A DNA stretch of 64,000 nucleotides from positions 1,054,001-1,118,000 of the forward strand of contig NZ_CAJGZV010000001.1 of assembly GCF_904846065.1 (NCBI RefSeq), in the 5' to 3' direction. The notes beneath the pieces are model-generated. The model ran no database searches and was not told where the DNA came from. It saw nothing but the letters and a program-made list of their open reading frames with translations. Source of the DNA: Psychrobacter immobilis. GTDB taxonomy: Bacteria > Pseudomonadota > Gammaproteobacteria > Pseudomonadales > Moraxellaceae. Positions 18,515-29,081 of the stretch are shown here, piece after piece. Every line of letters starts with the position of its first letter. Position 1 is the first letter of the stretch. The position numbers and the translations under genes were made by a program.

Positions 18515-19846
18515 TTATGGAGCCACTTCATCGTGCGTTTGGATGACCGCATTTTTAATATGTTTATTGAGTTTACTGTATAAAAAGGCACCGAAGGCAA
18601 TGTTTATGAGTCCTGTCACTAAAAATAGCTGAGGTAAATTGAATCCCAAAGCGTTCAAGATAACGATAGAGAAAATCGCTGAGGTGACCATAAATATCGC
18701 GTTAAAGATATTGTTGGCACCAACGACGCGCGCGCGGTGGCTCTTGGGTGCATAGGCTTGCATAGAGGCATATAATGGTACGATGTATAAACCGCCGCTA
18801 AAGCCCAAAAAGAATAAATCAGCAAACACGCGCCAGCTGCCACTCACCGCAAATAGCTCACTGATGCCAAACAGAGTTGCATTATTCACATTGATGTTGA
18901 GACTTGACAGTGAAAAATACAAATCAATCGCAAAAATACTTAAGCCGGCGATACCAAAGGGCAAAAGACGTAAGCTGACTTGGTTTTTGGTTAGTGATTT
19001 GCATAATAATGAGCCAATCGACACACCAACAGAAAACAAGGTTAATAGGAAAATAACCACTGATTCATCACCATGTAAGATGACCTTGCTGAATTCTGGC
19101 GTTTGGGTCAAAAACGTCGCGCCATAAAACCAAAACCAGCTATTACCAAGGATGACAAAGAACAAAAAAGGCAATGAATATAAGTAGCGCACCGTCGCCA
19201 CACTAGTGGTCACAATGTTCCAGTTGATTTTTAGGTTTGGCTGCATCGCTGGCATGTGGGGTATCAATCGTGCGACAAAATAACCCAAGACGGCGATGAC
19301 CAATACGGTCACACTTATCCAATAGAGCGGCTGCGCTATCTGGGTTAAAACACCCGCGATAATCATACCGAGCAAGATCGCTAACGACGTCCCCATTTGA
19401 AACAAACCATTAGCACCAACCAATTCATCTTCTTTCATTGCTTGTGGTAAGTAGGCGTATTTAATAGGCCCGAAAAAAGTAGATTGAGTGCCCATGAGAA
19501 ACAACGCAACAAATAACAATGCGTACCACTCAAACACGAACCCTACTGCCGCAATTACCATAATTACGAACTCAAGCAGCTTAATCAATCTTGTGAGTTT
19601 TGATTTTTCGAATTTATCCGCGATTTGTCCTGCCAGTGCAGAAAACAAAAAATAAGGCAAAATAAACAACATCGCGGCCAAGTTATTCAAAATACTGACT
19701 TCCATACCCAACTGACTCGCAGCGGTGTAAGTCAAAACCAGTATGAGTGCTTGCTTAAAAATATTGTCATTAAACGCGCCCAAAAACTGGGTAAAAAACA
19801 TGGCACTAAAACGGCGGTGCTTAAATAATTGAAACTGATTGGCCAT
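18515..19846 (-). CDS. MFS transporter, LplT-like
   Basis: 443 residues, about twelve membrane helices. The opening FKHRRFSAMFFTQFLGAFND with NIFKQALILVL is typical of the lysophospholipid transporter LplT and of the transporter half of Aas-type fusions. The MFS loop ALAGQIADKFEKSKL between helices 2 and 3 is also seen. LplT imports lysophospholipids for re-acylation. The acyltransferase partner is not next to it here, so the substrate is inferred only. AGGA lies 7 bases before the ATG, which supports the start. Confidence 0.8.
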   Translation of the reverse strand: MANQFQLFKHRRFSAMFFTQFLGAFNDNIFKQALILVLTYTAASQLGMEVSILNNLAAMLFILPYFLFSALAGQIADKFEKSKLTRLIKLLEFVIMVIAAVGFVFEWYALLFVALFLMGTQSTFFGPIKYAYLPQAMKEDELVGANGLFQMGTSLAILLGMIIAGVLTQIAQPLYWISVTVLVIAVLGYFVARLIPHMPAMQPNLKINWNIVTTSVATVRYLYSLPFLFFVILGNSWFWFYGATFLTQTPEFSKVILHGDESVVIFLLTLFSVGVSIGSLLCKSLTKNQVSLRLLPFGIAGLSIFAIDLYFSLSSLNINVNNATLFGISELFAVSGSWRVFADLFFLGFSGGLYIVPLYASMQAYAPKSHRARVVGANNIFNAIFMVTSAIFSIVILNALGFNLPQLFLVTGLINIAFGAFLYSKLNKHIKNAVIQTHDEVAP

Positions 19847-20310
19847 GAAAATTCCTACAGACGGGTCGCGGTTGCTAGATCAAAGAAAAGCGTTGAATAC
19901 CGCTTTTAAAGTGAAAGTAATTATCGATATAATTATTAACAGTATCAAAAACTTATCGAAATATAGCATAGGTTTTATCAATATTAAGCCGTATAATAGC
20001 AAGGCTTTGGTAAAAATACATGCGCTCGACGCTATGATTTCATAATTATCTAAGTTATGATTTGTAAATTTTGCATGGTTGCGTCGCGAGGTGTGAGTGA
20101 TGGCAAAGGCTTGCTACCACTCACGCATGTCTATTTTTTGATAAAAACATGGTGCTAATCTGACACCAAGGTTTGCGTTATAAACGGTCATTATCCAAAG
20201 CAAGACAGTAAACCATAATTCAGCCAACTGCTATAAGTTTATTCACCGGTAAGACTAGGCGATTGTTATCGTTCATAATATTGTGCCGCGTGAGGTGATA
20301 GGAAATACAC
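19847..20310. other. Divergent region between LplT-like gene and tamA
   Basis: 464 bases. The notable element is a long hairpin followed by a T-run at 20093-20137. No clean -10/-35 pair was recognised on either strand. Confidence 0.35.
20093..20137 (+). terminator. Terminator- or attenuator-like hairpin in the tamA leader
   Basis: GTGAGTG (20093-20099) pairs with CACTCAC (20118-20124), continuing inward through a mismatch to GCAA/TTGC with an AGGC loop. A short spacer then leads to TATTTTTTG. It sits about 175 bases before the tamA start on the same strand, so either a small upstream transcript ends here or tamA expression passes through an attenuator. Confidence 0.5.
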
Positions 20311-23300
20311 ATGAAACACCAGCCTTCAACGCTCGCGCGCAATGTATCGATGATGCAGTGTGATACGGATAATGTTCGAGAGGATATTAAAATTCAAGAT
20401 TTTCAGAGTAACCGTTTTCAAAAAACACGTCGTTCAGCAGCTGTGACAACTCATGGCAATGCGCCGCGCATTTATTTTACGCGTTCAGCACTTTTCACTG
20501 CGCTAGCGACCAGCCTAGTGGGTTTCGGTATGGCACCTGCTGCATTGGCTGATACCACAAATAATGTCAGTTCTCCTAAACCACCTACGAGCAATCAAAT
20601 AGCTGTCGATCAATCAAACAATCAACCAACCAATACTCAATCGACCACACTGTCAGATGATGATACTCAGCTCGATATCGCTTTGGATGCATTGCGCCTA
20701 AAAAAGGCAGTAGAGCAGGGCATTATCGATCAGTCAGTATTGGATGAGTACAGCGAACAAAGCCTAGGCATTAAGAAGTCTGATGCTCAAGATAAAAGCG
20801 CTAAAAAACCAGCTGCTCAGCCTCAGAGTACGGCTAATGCTCAGGCAAATGCCATGGATAATATGGCTGGCGCAAATGATGCTCAGCTCGATCTTTCCAA
20901 TAACGCCAATGATGACTTGTTGCAACAAGCCGCAGCGATACAGCAGCAGGGTTATCAGATGATGACGCCCGAGGAGATTGATCGTGAGCTAGCTGCGATG
21001 GACATGCAGAATACCCAAGATATTGATGACATCAATAATAGTACCAACGTTAATAACAATAACAATAATAATGATATCAGCAATAACGATCGCGATTTTG
21101 ATGCGCCAATTGCTACATTAGATGATGCAACTCCGCCTATTGGTTTAGATGTGGATTTGGATGCAACCAATCTGCCAACTCCTAACAACCTTGAGACATT
21201 GGGTAGGAATGAGAGCGCCGCTGAACGCGCACAGACGGCTGAAGTTATGTCGCGTCCGATCGATGTTAGCGACTCTGTCAGTAGTGGGCGCGTGGATGGA
21301 ACCGGTACTTTCGATAATGAGATTGTCGCCAATGCCAGTGATGAGACCAATGAAGATGGTACAACGTCAGATATCATCAATCCTGATGACTACTTGCCAG
21401 ACTATCAAGCAGACTCTCAGGGAATAAACCAGAGTATCGAACAAGCCAGTAAGCCCAAGCCAATGGCACGTAATAAAGGCAATATCGTGAAACGCCTTTA
21501 TAATCGTTTATTCAATGCAGGTGTGATGGCATTACCACATGTAGATACTACAATTTATCTACGGCAGGCGACCGCTGAAGGTGCTGTCGATGGTAAGCCA
21601 AAGCTCACCAAAGCGGATAATGACGTTCAGCCCATGAAAAACATCAAGGCTGCCCTTGATGATACGACGGTTCAGTCAGTTACCGACTTTACGGCCGCCT
21701 TGCCACGCCTACGCCAAACAGCATTAGAGGCAGCCCAAGCAGTGGGTTACTATGATATTACGTTACGCCTACGTCAGCGCAATGCTGACACGATCGATGT
21801 CATTATCGAAGAGCTGGGCGAGCCGGTACGTGTGGACAGCCGTATTGTTGAGATTCGCGGTGAAGGCAGTGAACAACCAGAATATATAGCACTTGAAAAA
21901 GACTTGCCGCCACAAGTGGATGATATCTTCAATCACCGTGTTTATAAAGATAGCAAGGCGGCCCTTGAGTCGCTGAGTAATACTTATGGCTATTTTGATC
22001 AATATTGGCTCAACAAATCCGTTGATATTATCTTGCCAGATAATACAGCAGATGTGTCGCTGGTCTACAACACTGGTGATCGTTATGAGTTTGATGACGT
22101 TGTGTTTTTTACATACGATGAAGAAACCAATACCTTAACCCAAGATCCTGACAAGCTACCTGTTGAGTTGTCACTATTACAACAGTTGTTTGACTTTAAG
22201 CCCGGTGATCCTTTTTATCGACCAGCGGTGACCGAGTTTAGCAATGACTTATCAGCGACTCGTTATTTTAATACGGTTAACGTTGAGTCGATATTGCCGC
22301 CAGATGAACGCAGTGAAGCCAGTACTTTGGCTTTTGATAACACACCTACCAATAATAGCGGCACACTCGACGACGATATTAATAGTGATGGCGCCTTAGA
22401 CATTGCGGGCAATAATGGTGCTGAAAGTTCAGCTGCTTCTAATAGTAGCCGTGTTAATAAAGACAATAACGCTGATGATGGTGATGAAAATAACGCAGAG
22501 AGTGAGGGCAATACGACTGCCAATAGCGGTGAAACAGTCAATCCCGCCGACATTGCGGCGATCGATTTTGAAGCTGATGCAGCAACACTTGATAAGCTAC
22601 AAGCTATCAAACAAAAAGCAGAGCGCTTGAGCCGCTTACCAAATGACCGTGTATTGGATGAAAAAGACCAAGAAGCGGACAATATTTTGGGTAAAATAAG
22701 CGACGGCATCAGTAATATTGCGCAAAAAATATTCCCTGATGAAGAAAGCTTAATCACTGATGAAAACTTTGTACCACCAACGCTGGCTGGTCGAAAAACG
22801 CCGCGACAAGTGGCAGAAAGTAAAAAAGTACCGTTGTATGTTTTTGTCTCTTCAAGTAAGCCGCGCGATGCCCAAGTAGGTCTTGGTTACGGCACAGATA
22901 CGGGTGTGCGAGCGACGGCAAAAATAGACTATAATTTGCTCAATCGTAAAGGCTATCAAGCTGGTGCAGAGACCGAAGTTTCCAGAATTACTAAAAACGT
23001 CGCTGTTTATGCCAGTCGACCTTGGAAACATCCACTTAACGATAAATTAGATGCGCGTCTTACCTATGAAGAAGAGGTCATCGACCAAGGTGAAGGCAAC
23101 TTCGACTTATCTACTACGACGCTAAAAGCAGCATTGGCGCGTAATATTCGCCGTGACAGTGGCTGGAATCGCAGCTACTCTGTGAATTACCGTTTAGATG
23201 AGCTAGAGACTGGGGTCGATGAAACAGAGTTGGACGATCTACCTATTCGCTTTACTTCCTCTAAGCCTAAGCAGCAAGCGCTGCTATTTGGTTATGGTAT

Positions 23301-23859
23301 GAACAAAACCGACGTAGACAGCGTGACCAATCCGACTCGCGGTATGCGTCAGTATTACTCGCTTGAAGCAGGGGCTGATAAAGCCCTTAGCGACACTAAT
23401 ATGGCAATCATTCGCGCGGGTGTCAGCGGCATTTATAGTTTTGGCGATGAGCAAAAGCATCAAGTGCTGGGCAGTCTGAATACAGGCTACATCTGGGCAG
23501 ATGATTTTTATGATGTGCCTTATAAATTACGCTTCTTTGCGGGTGGTGACCAAAGTATTCGTGGTTATGACTATGAGAGCTTGTCACCGCTCGACAAGGG
23601 CTATTTGACTGGTGGGCAAGTGCTTGCGGTTGGTAGTGCAGAGTATAATTATGAATTTAAACCAGGATTCCGCGGGGCATTCTTCACTGATGTGGGTAAT
23701 GCTTACGACAAAAACTTCGAGACTGAGACAAAGGTCGGCGTCGGTGTTGGTATCCGCTGGGCATCGCCAGTCGGTGTGGTACGAGTTGATGTGGCGGCTG
23801 GCGTAACAGAAGAAAGCATACCCGTTAGGCTGCATTTCTTTATTGGCTCGCCTTTATAG
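20311..23859 (+). CDS. tamA: Translocation and assembly module subunit TamA (extended)
   Basis: Outer-membrane Omp85-family barrel that with TamB supports outer-membrane protein and lipid assembly. 1182 residues, about twice the E. coli protein. Layout: a positively charged leader, a signal sequence at about 55-80 (LATSLVGFGMAPAALA), an Asn/Asp/Gln-rich region to about 380, POTRA domains (about 395-650), a second disordered acidic insertion (about 670-760), then the 16-strand barrel. RFFAGGDQSIRGYDY near 1073-1087 is the Omp85 lid-lock signature, and GVVRVDVAAGV lies near the end. AGGA lies 8 bases before the ATG, supporting the long N-terminus. tamB follows by 165 bases. Confidence 0.93.
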   Translation: MKHQPSTLARNVSMMQCDTDNVREDIKIQDFQSNRFQKTRRSAAVTTHGNAPRIYFTRSALFTALATSLVGFGMAPAALADTTNNVSSPKPPTSNQIAVDQSNNQPTNTQSTTLSDDDTQLDIALDALRLKKAVEQGIIDQSVLDEYSEQSLGIKKSDAQDKSAKKPAAQPQSTANAQANAMDNMAGANDAQLDLSNNANDDLLQQAAAIQQQGYQMMTPEEIDRELAAMDMQNTQDIDDINNSTNVNNNNNNNDISNNDRDFDAPIATLDDATPPIGLDVDLDATNLPTPNNLETLGRNESAAERAQTAEVMSRPIDVSDSVSSGRVDGTGTFDNEIVANASDETNEDGTTSDIINPDDYLPDYQADSQGINQSIEQASKPKPMARNKGNIVKRLYNRLFNAGVMALPHVDTTIYLRQATAEGAVDGKPKLTKADNDVQPMKNIKAALDDTTVQSVTDFTAALPRLRQTALEAAQAVGYYDITLRLRQRNADTIDVIIEELGEPVRVDSRIVEIRGEGSEQPEYIALEKDLPPQVDDIFNHRVYKDSKAALESLSNTYGYFDQYWLNKSVDIILPDNTADVSLVYNTGDRYEFDDVVFFTYDEETNTLTQDPDKLPVELSLLQQLFDFKPGDPFYRPAVTEFSNDLSATRYFNTVNVESILPPDERSEASTLAFDNTPTNNSGTLDDDINSDGALDIAGNNGAESSAASNSSRVNKDNNADDGDENNAESEGNTTANSGETVNPADIAAIDFEADAATLDKLQAIKQKAERLSRLPNDRVLDEKDQEADNILGKISDGISNIAQKIFPDEESLITDENFVPPTLAGRKTPRQVAESKKVPLYVFVSSSKPRDAQVGLGYGTDTGVRATAKIDYNLLNRKGYQAGAETEVSRITKNVAVYASRPWKHPLNDKLDARLTYEEEVIDQGEGNFDLSTTTLKAALARNIRRDSGWNRSYSVNYRLDELETGVDETELDDLPIRFTSSKPKQQALLFGYGMNKTDVDSVTNPTRGMRQYYSLEAGADKALSDTNMAIIRAGVSGIYSFGDEQKHQVLGSLNTGYIWADDFYDVPYKLRFFAGGDQSIRGYDYESLSPLDKGYLTGGQVLAVGSAEYNYEFKPGFRGAFFTDVGNAYDKNFETETKVGVGVGIRWASPVGVVRVDVAAGVTEESIPVRLHFFIGSPL

Positions 23860-24024
23860 CCATGTAATCCAGTAGTGACATCATTTAGCGCGTATTTAAC
23901 ATTATTAAGTCGTCTCAGTTAGTGAAGTTGAGACAGGTTCAACACGCGCTATTAGCAATATCCGTTGTATTCCTTATTTATCGTGCCGATTGCCGGTGAC
24001 CATTCTTTAACGTAGTTGAGTGTC

Positions 24025-27000
24025 ATGCTGACAAAAAATACCCCGCCTAATAATTCCCCAGATGAAGATCCAGCACAGCGCGATGCTCGTGCCGTCAGAC
24101 GTTGGTATCCGCTGTCATTTTTGCTCAAATTACTGGTGCTTATTTTAATTGTGCTGGCCATCATGTTTGCTGTGTTTTTTTACGCAATGGGTACAGAGTC
24201 GGGTACGAAGTTTATATTAGAGAAAGTCAGTGCTGAGACGGGCATTGATTTTAAATATGGTCGCGGTAATTTACGTGATGGAATCTGGGTCACTGATATC
24301 GATATCAAGGCGACTGAAGACCTTGAAGTATTGGTTGATAAAGCTTACGTCAAGATAGGCTGGCGTGCCATATTTGCCAAAGAAGTGCATCTGCGTGATG
24401 CAGACATACAAACCATTGAGATTATCAATAACAAGCCACCAACGGGTGAGCCGTTCGATTATAAAACGTTACAGCTACCAGTGAACTTACGCTTTGATCA
24501 CGCTAAAATAAAAAATATTACTTATAAACAAGTGACCAAAGAGCCCATTGTTGTGCAGGATATTGTTGCCCGTGATTTAACATGGGTCGGTAGCACGGTA
24601 ACGGTTGGTCGCGGCGATTTACAATATGCTGATATCGTCAAAATCAGTGCCTTACAAGGTGAAATTGATTTACAAGGCGACTATCCGCTAGATTTAAGCG
24701 CGATTGCAGAAGTCAGTGCGCTAGAAAAAGCCTATGTTGACCCATTGAATATCACGGCAACAGGGACGCTAAAACGTACGGTTGGTAAGGTTCGTAGTCG
24801 CTACAATGACAGCGATGTGAGCGGTGATTTTGTTGTCCAAGGATTGGATCAGGATTCGCCATTTCAGGCAAAATTGCAATGGGATGATATTTTGATCCCT
24901 TATGCTGAAAGCCAAAAAATTCGTTTAAAAAGTGGTACTGCTACCGCGACAGGGGTTATCTCTGAAATACGTCTGCGTATCAATACTGAGCTGACGGCTA
25001 AAGACATTCCGTCTGGTCACTATCAAGGTCGCGCCGTTATTGCAAACAGTCAGATGCGTATTGATCGCTTAGATGCTCAGGTGCCAGCTGGAAATTTAAT
25101 TCTGCAAGGTATTTTAGATTGGCAAGACAGTTTTGATGCAAAAGTACGAGCGACAGGTAGCAATTTTGATATTCGCCGCGTTATTCCTAATGACTATGCT
25201 GATTTCAAAGCATATGCACCGCAAAAGCTGAATGGTCGATTGTCACTACATTATCAGCAGCAAAACAGCGCTGGTAGCATAGCGCTTGATGCAGATTTGC
25301 GTCAACGTGATGGCGAGCATGTGAATGCTAATATCGTCCAAGGCAAAACGTCAGCGAAGTCGACACAGGTAGCGCCTTGGTATATCGATGCCAAATGGCA
25401 AAACCTAATCCGCCGCGATGTACCTAATATCGGTAATATTGATAGTCCGCGTGGACAGGCGGATGTCATCATTCGTGGCTCACGGTTATCAGTAGATGCC
25501 AATGCGGTCATTAATGAATTGAATGCCGCTCCTAAAGGCAACTATGACGTGAGCGTGCGCAAAGCTGGGGATGTCATCGACATCAATCGCCTGAACTATA
25601 AAGGGGTCGTGGGCGACTTATCAGGTACTGGGCAGATTCAATTGGCAAATAAAAAGCGTCCGCTCACATGGCAGATAGATGCGCGTACCAATGGATTATT
25701 ACCCAAACAGTATCGCAGTGATTTGCCGCTTGAGCGCCTAACAGGTAGTGTCAGCGCGCGTGGTCGTTTATTGACTATTACTAAAGGTGGCGTTAGTGGT
25801 CAGCGTCATATTATTACCTTAAACAAGACCGACTTGCAGGCGCAACTTGATGCGACTCAAGATGGCCGTGCTATTGGCATAACGGGTGCGGGTGATGCCA
25901 AAATCGATATCGTTGGTGGCGAGCTATCTATGTTCGATGCGCGCTTCAATGGTCAAGTCGATACTGCAGATGTACCAAAAGGACGCCTATCTATTGATGC
26001 GGCTGGCACGCCAAAGTTTATCAGTATTCGTAAGCTCAATTACAATGGTGAAGCGGGCGCAGTGAATGCCAAGGGCGTCATCGATTTGCGTAAAAATATC
26101 GGCTGGACGATAGATGGTCGCTTCGATAAGTTTAATTTGGGTTATTTCTTGCCCAATAATCCAGCGATTATCACAGGTGATCTAAAAACCAGTGGCGAGT
26201 GGCAAACTGCGCCTAAGAATAGTAAAAATGCCGCAGGCAAACTGCAACGTTTTGCGGTGAATTTCGATGGAGTGCTAGATGCTGAGCAACTGCCAGCGGG
26301 CAAGCTAACCATTGATGCCAGTGGCGATGACCAGCTGATTCGTATCAAGCGTTTCCGTCATGTGGGCGCGGCAGGCAGTATTGATGCCAAAGGGACGGTT
26401 GATGTACGTCAAGGCATTGCGTGGGATATTGACGCAGTGATGGATCGTTTTAATATTGGTTATTTCCTCAAAGATACTCCAAGCCTCATCACCGGCACTA
26501 TCGATACGGATGGGCGCTGGAGTGACTCGCAGCAAATCATTAATATCAAAAAAATTGATTTAAGAGGTATGCTAAAGGGTCAACCGCTTAGTGCCAAAGG
26601 TAGCTTAGCAGCGAAGATGCGTCTGCCAAAAGATTTGGCAAGCTATTTCAAGCGTCTACAAACGCAAGATGCACAGGCGCAATATAAGCAAGTAAATGCC
26701 TTGATAGACAGCTTAAACGCGGATAATTTAGTGCTACGTTGGGGTGATAACTATGTCACTGCTAATGGCAATGCTAAGCAATTACAAACCAAAATTAATA
26801 TCACCAGTCTGGATCAGTTGTCAGATAAATTGGCTGGCAAAGTCACTGGCGGTGCGACCTTATCACAGCCAGTAGGACAAGCGCTGCCAACTATTTATAT
26901 CGATTTGGTTGGTGAGCGAATTGCGCTGCCAGGCTTTATTTTGCGCCAAGGTCGCGTGCGCGGTAAGCTGGTAAATTTGGCAAACAGCCCAAGTCAGCTG

Positions 27001-29019
27001 ATTATCACCGCTGAAGGTTTAGATGCAGCTGGACAGAGTTTTAAAAGCGTTAAAGCAACATTTAATGGTACTGAGCAGGCGCATGTGGTCAATCTTGACG
27101 TTGCCAATGAGCAGCTTACGATTGGCGCAAGGCTTAAAGGCGGCTTCAATCGGGATAAACTGAGCTGGTCTGGCGTCATCGGTAAGGGCCGTGTTCAATC
27201 TAAATATGCGACCTTAAATCAGTTACAGCCAGCGCAGTTAATTGTTGATTTACCCAACAATCAAAATGGCAATAATAACGATTTAAAAGTACAGTTGGCA
27301 GCGCATTGCTGGCAAGCCACCGATCAAACGGGCAAGGTATGCTTACGTGAAAACTTAATCGCGTCACCTGATAAAGGTGAGGTGAATATTGCCTTACAAA
27401 ATCTAGATACGTCATTACTATCGGTCTTTTTACCCAAAGATATTGACTGGCATGGCAAAATTAATGGTAAGGCGATTGTTGGCTGGCAACGTGGTCGTCC
27501 ACCGACTATTAATACCACACTGTATTCAGACAACGGCAAAATCGGCTTGATTCAAGATGGTGATAGTTTACCCGTCACTCTGCCTTATAAGCGGGTCTCA
27601 TTGATTGCACTGTCCGTCCCTGAGGGCATCAAACTACGTACCGATATTAATACTGGTGGCGGTGCGCGTGGCTATGCTGAAGTGGTCGTTGATCCTTATA
27701 AGACGCCTAAGCCAATTTCGGGCGCTTTGGTATTGAATGAGCTCAACCTTGCGATATTCAAGCCTTTCTTCCCAGGTATGCGAGTGCTAGAGGGCAATGT
27801 CACGATGGCAGGAGGATTGGGCGGTACATTGGATAAGCCGCAATTCTATGGCGATGTGAAACTTGCTAATGGCCGTATTGCGATGCTTGATTTGCCCATT
27901 AATTTAACCAATGTAAATACTGACGCCAAAATTCGTGGTACTCAAGCGACTATTGATGGAACCTTTAGCAGTGGTACGGGTAAAGGGGTTTTGACTGGTA
28001 CCGTTAATTGGCAACAAAAACTCCAAGCCAAGCTTAGCGTCAGCGGCGAGCGTTTGGTGATTACTCAGCCACCATTGTTAGTGGCAGAAATCAATCCTGA
28101 TATTGATATCATCGTGCGTCCAAGCGATCGTTATGTCGATATTAAAGGGGCGGTCAGCGTACCGTCAGCGACCATTCGGCCGCCAGAAGCCAGCGAAGAT
28201 ATCATTACTCAAACCGAGGATGCTGTGGTTCTTGATCGTCGTCTCATTGGTAATATTGACGAGGTATTGGCAATATCGAAACCTTGGTCAATCAATGCGG
28301 ATATCGGTGTCGACTTGGGTGATGATATCAACTTCCGTGGTTTTGGTGCCGTTATTCCTTTAGCTGGTGCGATTAATATCACTCAAAATGGCACGGGTGT
28401 CATGCGTGCGAAAGGGGTGGTGCAAGTATCACGTCGTACCAATATCAACGCTTTTGGTCAGAATCTAGAGCTTAACTACGGACAAGTGCGCTTCAACGGT
28501 GATGTGATGAAACCTAACCTCAGTATTGAGGCGGTTAAAACGATCAGTGGCAAAACGGTAGGTGTACGTGTCAAAGGCAATACAGAAAGTCCCAATATTA
28601 TTGTCTTTAATAATGCAGGCTTGACCCAGCAGCAGGCGATGAATGCTTTGGTGACAGGTCGAATTAATAACAAGGGCGCCACCCAAATCAGTGAGCAAGG
28701 CTTTAAATCGCAAGTGACGAATAACCTAGCCGCCGCGGGCTTAAGCTTTGGACTGAGTGGCACGCGCAATCTAACCAATCAGATCGGTCAGATTTTTGGT
28801 TTTCAGAGTTTGACCGTTGATGCCTCAGGCAGTAGTGAAGACACCAACGTCAACGTCACCGGTTATGTGACGCCTGACTTGTATATACGCTACGGAGTAG
28901 GGGTGTTTAATGCTCAAAATAGCTTATCCATTCGTTATCAGTTAACTCGACGTATTTATGTAGAGGCAACCTCAGCGGCAGAAAACGCGGTGGATGTGGT
29001 TTACAGCTGGCAGTTCTAA
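24025..29019 (+). CDS. tamB: Translocation and assembly module protein TamB
   Basis: Inner-membrane-anchored AsmA-like protein that spans the periplasm as a hydrophobic-groove beta-taco and partners with TamA; members are linked to phospholipid transport to the outer membrane. 1664 residues: one N-terminal membrane helix (LLKLLVLILIVLAIMFAVFF), more than 1200 residues of repetitive beta-rich sequence with recurring G-x-L/A-x-A-x-G-x-I/V-D patterns, and a C-terminal DUF490 domain (about 1300 to the end, closing VDVVYSWQF). The frame is open to a TTG at 24016, but the ATG at 24025 is the likelier start. It is probably co-transcribed with tamA and followed by a strong terminator. Confidence 0.95.
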   Translation: MLTKNTPPNNSPDEDPAQRDARAVRRWYPLSFLLKLLVLILIVLAIMFAVFFYAMGTESGTKFILEKVSAETGIDFKYGRGNLRDGIWVTDIDIKATEDLEVLVDKAYVKIGWRAIFAKEVHLRDADIQTIEIINNKPPTGEPFDYKTLQLPVNLRFDHAKIKNITYKQVTKEPIVVQDIVARDLTWVGSTVTVGRGDLQYADIVKISALQGEIDLQGDYPLDLSAIAEVSALEKAYVDPLNITATGTLKRTVGKVRSRYNDSDVSGDFVVQGLDQDSPFQAKLQWDDILIPYAESQKIRLKSGTATATGVISEIRLRINTELTAKDIPSGHYQGRAVIANSQMRIDRLDAQVPAGNLILQGILDWQDSFDAKVRATGSNFDIRRVIPNDYADFKAYAPQKLNGRLSLHYQQQNSAGSIALDADLRQRDGEHVNANIVQGKTSAKSTQVAPWYIDAKWQNLIRRDVPNIGNIDSPRGQADVIIRGSRLSVDANAVINELNAAPKGNYDVSVRKAGDVIDINRLNYKGVVGDLSGTGQIQLANKKRPLTWQIDARTNGLLPKQYRSDLPLERLTGSVSARGRLLTITKGGVSGQRHIITLNKTDLQAQLDATQDGRAIGITGAGDAKIDIVGGELSMFDARFNGQVDTADVPKGRLSIDAAGTPKFISIRKLNYNGEAGAVNAKGVIDLRKNIGWTIDGRFDKFNLGYFLPNNPAIITGDLKTSGEWQTAPKNSKNAAGKLQRFAVNFDGVLDAEQLPAGKLTIDASGDDQLIRIKRFRHVGAAGSIDAKGTVDVRQGIAWDIDAVMDRFNIGYFLKDTPSLITGTIDTDGRWSDSQQIINIKKIDLRGMLKGQPLSAKGSLAAKMRLPKDLASYFKRLQTQDAQAQYKQVNALIDSLNADNLVLRWGDNYVTANGNAKQLQTKINITSLDQLSDKLAGKVTGGATLSQPVGQALPTIYIDLVGERIALPGFILRQGRVRGKLVNLANSPSQLIITAEGLDAAGQSFKSVKATFNGTEQAHVVNLDVANEQLTIGARLKGGFNRDKLSWSGVIGKGRVQSKYATLNQLQPAQLIVDLPNNQNGNNNDLKVQLAAHCWQATDQTGKVCLRENLIASPDKGEVNIALQNLDTSLLSVFLPKDIDWHGKINGKAIVGWQRGRPPTINTTLYSDNGKIGLIQDGDSLPVTLPYKRVSLIALSVPEGIKLRTDINTGGGARGYAEVVVDPYKTPKPISGALVLNELNLAIFKPFFPGMRVLEGNVTMAGGLGGTLDKPQFYGDVKLANGRIAMLDLPINLTNVNTDAKIRGTQATIDGTFSSGTGKGVLTGTVNWQQKLQAKLSVSGERLVITQPPLLVAEINPDIDIIVRPSDRYVDIKGAVSVPSATIRPPEASEDIITQTEDAVVLDRRLIGNIDEVLAISKPWSINADIGVDLGDDINFRGFGAVIPLAGAINITQNGTGVMRAKGVVQVSRRTNINAFGQNLELNYGQVRFNGDVMKPNLSIEAVKTISGKTVGVRVKGNTESPNIIVFNNAGLTQQQAMNALVTGRINNKGATQISEQGFKSQVTNNLAAAGLSFGLSGTRNLTNQIGQIFGFQSLTVDASGSSEDTNVNVTGYVTPDLYIRYGVGVFNAQNSLSIRYQLTRRIYVEATSAAENAVDVVYSWQF

Positions 29020-29040
29020 ATCGCATTGTTTTATGCAATA

Positions 29041-29071
29041 AAAAACGCCTTTGAATGAAGGCGTTTTTTTA
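29041..29071 (+). terminator. Terminator downstream of tamB
   Basis: Perfect 11-bp stem AAAAACGCCTT (29041-29051) with AAGGCGTTTTT (29058-29068), a TGAATG loop and a T-run. Confidence 0.92.
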
Positions 29072-29081
29072 TAGGTAGGCC

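Noticed and set aside
20955..21380. 141-codon minus-strand ORF opposite tamA
   Set aside because: A shadow of the low-complexity Asn/Asp coding region (Ser/Leu-rich complement), with no ribosome site.
22263..22757. 164-codon minus-strand ORF opposite tamA
   Set aside because: Also a shadow of the acidic repeat-rich coding strand; its Ser/Leu/Ala composition follows from the complement.
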